Source: Pochonia chlamydosporia 170 (lineage: Eukaryota; Ascomycota; Sordariomycetes; Hypocreales; Clavicipitaceae). Taken from it: a stretch of 64,000 nucleotides of DNA. The stretch lies in NCBI RefSeq assembly GCF_001653235.2, contig NC_035790.1:3596001-3660000 (forward strand), given 5' to 3'. Shown piece by piece: positions 61,527 to 64,000 of this stretch (positions within the stretch are counted from its first letter, which is position 1; the number at the start of each line of letters is the position of its first letter). Position numbers and translations under genes: made by a program. The notes below the pieces were generated by a model that had not been told where the DNA came from, did not search any database, and saw nothing but the letters and a program-made list of their open reading frames with translations.

Positions 61527-63951
61527 ATGGATATCGAATACAAGCGTAAGCGCGTTGCCAAAGCCTGTCAAAGATGCAGGTCTATGAAGTCAAAGGTAAG
61601 TGGTCTGCCGAGACTGGGTATCACTCCACAAGTGTTAACTATTTCATAGTGCGACGGACATCGGCCATCGTGCAGCAGATGTCTGGGTTACGGATATACC
61701 TGCATTTACCGCCTACAACGCCCTCGACTACGAACTGGAACAGACGAGCGCTTCAGTGCAGATATTTCCGAGAACTTACCGGACTTATGCGATGCCATAC
61801 ACCAGCAAGAAAGCTTACTGGACCATGTGATTTCTCTCCTTCCCTCTGGTCCGGAACAAGAGGAAGTCCTCCTGAAGAGGTCGAGCATCAAATCACAGAT
61901 TGATGACGCCATCTCCAGTACGAGATCTAATGTTTCACCACGCGCAGTTGCTAGCGAATCTCCTAGCGCATCACCTTCTGGTCATGTCGATCGGTCACCA
62001 GGATACCTGGGGGAGGTTAGCGACATTCGATTTGTGAATCTGGTGAAGAAGATTCTGCAGACTCAAGATGGGACTGCAATGACGCAAAGGGATTTTGAGA
62101 GTTATGACCAAGGCGAGAGCCTGGTGTTTTCTGACAAGGTCACATCTCCGACCATGCTACTGCCTGTCTTCGAGGAAGCTAAGCGATACATCAATGCGTA
62201 TTTCACAACCATCCATATCGCTTATCCCTTTATCCCTGAGTCAATCTTTGTTCAAGAGTACAAGACACATCGAGACCATGACACTCCCCAGGCGCGGAAC
62301 TGTGGCAGCAATATCGAGACTGCGCTACTATGTAAGCGATGTTTCCTGAAATTATTTCCCAGCCTCAGACTAATCTTGCAGATACGATTTGTGCCATTGG
62401 TGCTCATTATACAACTCTACCTGGCAAGGATAATGGCGTAGATACGCTACATGAGAAGTTTTTCTCGTGCGCTTTAGCCTTGGCGCCAAGTTCCAACCTG
62501 GAACGCTCGCTTTCTCAGGTATCATTACTTTTAGCACGGTGCTTTTATCTCCTGGTTGTTTGCAGGACAGAAAGGTTGGCGCTATTCCCTAGCCAGGCGT
62601 ATGAAGATGTTCTAACAGTAGTAGTTGTTGGACCATACTAGGCCAAGCCGTTCGTGTAGCTCAAAGCATTGGGCTGCACGTAGCAAGCGAGGAGTCAGAT
62701 AGTACACAATGCGGTCACTCTCCAGAGATTGAGAAACGACGTCGCGTCTGGTACTCCATCTATGTTTTAGATCGGCTACTTTCACTACAGCTTGGTCGAC
62801 CTCCAGCTATCCATGATGACGACTTTAACGTCCCGTTACCAACGCGAACGAGTGATGCCGAGATTGATTGGACCGGCGAGGTGGTGGAGGAGAGAACAAG
62901 TAATGGGCCGTCATCGGGGGACTATTTTATTGCAGTAATTGCCTTCTCGGGGATCGTTGGCCGAGTCCTTCGTAGTCTTTATTGCCCCAGGCGAAGTCAC
63001 TTTGCCTCAGATGATCTGCTCAACACGAAAGATCTAGATCGACAACTCGTCGAATGGAGATCAGCCCTCCCTAGAGCTCTTCGCTTTGATTTAGGTCATA
63101 CATTTGAGCAATCACATACCTTCAAGAGGCAGGCAAGTTTTATTACCCCTTCCTGGGATCCTCATGACACTCATGTGGTTGTCTGACAACTGACAGCGAA
63201 ACATGTTGGCCATAAAGTATCATCATCTTCGGGCCCTCATCTACCGCCCGTATCTATGTCATCCGCTACTAATGCACCTCGGTGACCCCAATACATCTTT
63301 TAGCCAGTTAGATTGGCCATTGATTCGCACCTACGAGCGAGCATGCATTTTGGAAGCTCGCGAGACGGCTCGCTTGCTGCACGGGATCTCCAGCAAAGAG
63401 GAGCTAGTTCATGGGTTCCCATGGTGGCAGATGATATCTTGCTTAGTATGCGCTAGCTCTATCTTGCTTGTGTCTAGCATGTTTGCTGAGGCAACGCTTG
63501 AGTCGTCTGAGTTCGATACCGACGGGTTATCAGATGACGCAGAAACGTGTCTTAAAGTGTTTGATGCTCTTAGTATCAACTCACCAGGAGCGAGGATAGC
63601 CCGTGACATGATGAAAGCTTTGAAGGAGTGCGGCGTGAAGTGGAGTGAGTAAAACGCGATTTCAGCCGCACGTACATGCTAACTGTTGCAGAAGACGCCG
63701 GCGGCGGCACCCCCAGAAGTGCTCAGGATAGTGCAAAAGCATTAAATGGCTCTCCGAGGCTTTTAAACCAGGTCCCTAATCTAAACACGACCTTGAACTC
63801 CCTTTATGACGGTGACTATGGGCAACAGCTATCCATATCCGGGGGCTCGGTGCAAACAAACTGCTGCTGGCCAGCGGAAATCGTGGACTCAATGGCGTGG
63901 TCGTCGCAGTTTTTTGATTTTGGGTCCGAGAGATTAGGCCACGGAGATTGA
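61527..63951 (+). CDS. Zn2Cys6 transcription factor with fungal_trans domain
   Basis: Six exons: 61527-61595, 61650-62331, 62382-62574, 62619-63132, 63197-63644 and 63692-63951. They total 2,166 nt, or 721 residues. The binuclear cluster is split by intron 1: ACQRCRSMKSK / CDGHRPSCSRCLGYGYTC, spacing C-x2-C-x6-C-x6-C-x2-C-x6-C. A Ser-rich linker follows, then the fungal-specific regulatory domain: FTTIHIAYPFIPESIF, YTICAIGAHYT, CWTILGQAVRVAQSIGLHVA, RRRVWYSIYVLDRLLSLQLG and RPPAIHDDDFNVPLP. Intron 4 (63133-63196) is of the GC-AG type (CAG/GCAAGT). The 5' site of intron 3 (AG/GTTGGC) is weak, and its 3' end could be 3 or 6 bases further on, changing one or two serines. The target pathway is unknown; the gene probably regulates itself and perhaps its divergent arrestin-like neighbour. 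Confidence 0.9.
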
Positions 63952-64000
63952 GTGAAGGTGAAAATACACAAGTGAGGCATGATGAGGGAAGCTGTGTATT
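63952..64000. other. 3' flank of the Zn2Cys6 gene
   Basis: Only 49 bases remain after the stop codon. Nothing further can be read. Confidence 0.7.

Overview
The window reads as nuclear DNA of a filamentous ascomycete, probably Sordariomycetes and perhaps Hypocreales. Genes carry short introns (about 45-100 nt, GTRNGT...YAG, one GC-AG). Intergenic spaces are long. The gene set is typically fungal: group X hybrid histidine kinase, UDP-galactopyranose mutase, Chs7, a Zn2Cys6 factor and a homeodomain/C2H2 factor. The lineage is an inference. I worked by eye: all exon borders are my own splice calls, checked only for reading frame, motifs and total length divisible by three.

Region 1 (1-30.7 kb) is a conserved housekeeping block. 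It holds a hybrid histidine kinase (minus, C-terminus cut by the window edge). UDP-galactopyranose mutase (minus) and a nucleotide-sugar transporter (plus) follow, probably the galactofuranose pair, separated by 5.9 kb. Next come ribosomal protein eL27 (minus) with a divergent Nce101-like small membrane protein (plus). A TTC36-like TPR protein (minus) lies divergent to 4-hydroxyphenylpyruvate dioxygenase (plus). The block ends with TFIIH subunit Ssl1 (minus) and the chitin synthase export chaperone Chs7 (minus).

Region 2 (30.7-37 kb) has no gene I can support. It holds short repeats and a 135-bp sequence duplicated at 184-bp spacing.

Region 3 (37-52.6 kb) is an accessory, decaying island. 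It contains a 2EXR-type gene with one in-frame stop and two head-to-head paralogues of an unrecognised fungal family. One of these is split by a complete hAT transposon (41012-43894) with an 8-bp target duplication, 21-bp perfect inverted ends and an open three-exon transposase. Further on are a frameshifted dynamin-like GTPase relic, about 4 kb of very AT-rich (RIP-like) DNA with a short interstitial telomeric sequence and an embedded GC-rich purine tract, and a broken alpha/beta-hydrolase of the kind found at the N-terminus of fungal NLR proteins.

Region 4 (53-64 kb) returns to intact genes: an MCT-like MFS transporter, a homeodomain/C2H2 regulator, an arrestin-like adaptor with a PPSY motif, and a divergent Zn2Cys6 regulator. 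The promoter between the last two carries CGG-N5-CCG sites.

The observations I rate highest are the TTC36-like/HPPD neighbour pair (TTC36 is linked to HPD stability in mammals), the apparently very recent hAT insertion that leaves both the element and its host gene otherwise intact, and the candidate self-regulatory sites in the arrestin/Zn2Cys6 promoter.
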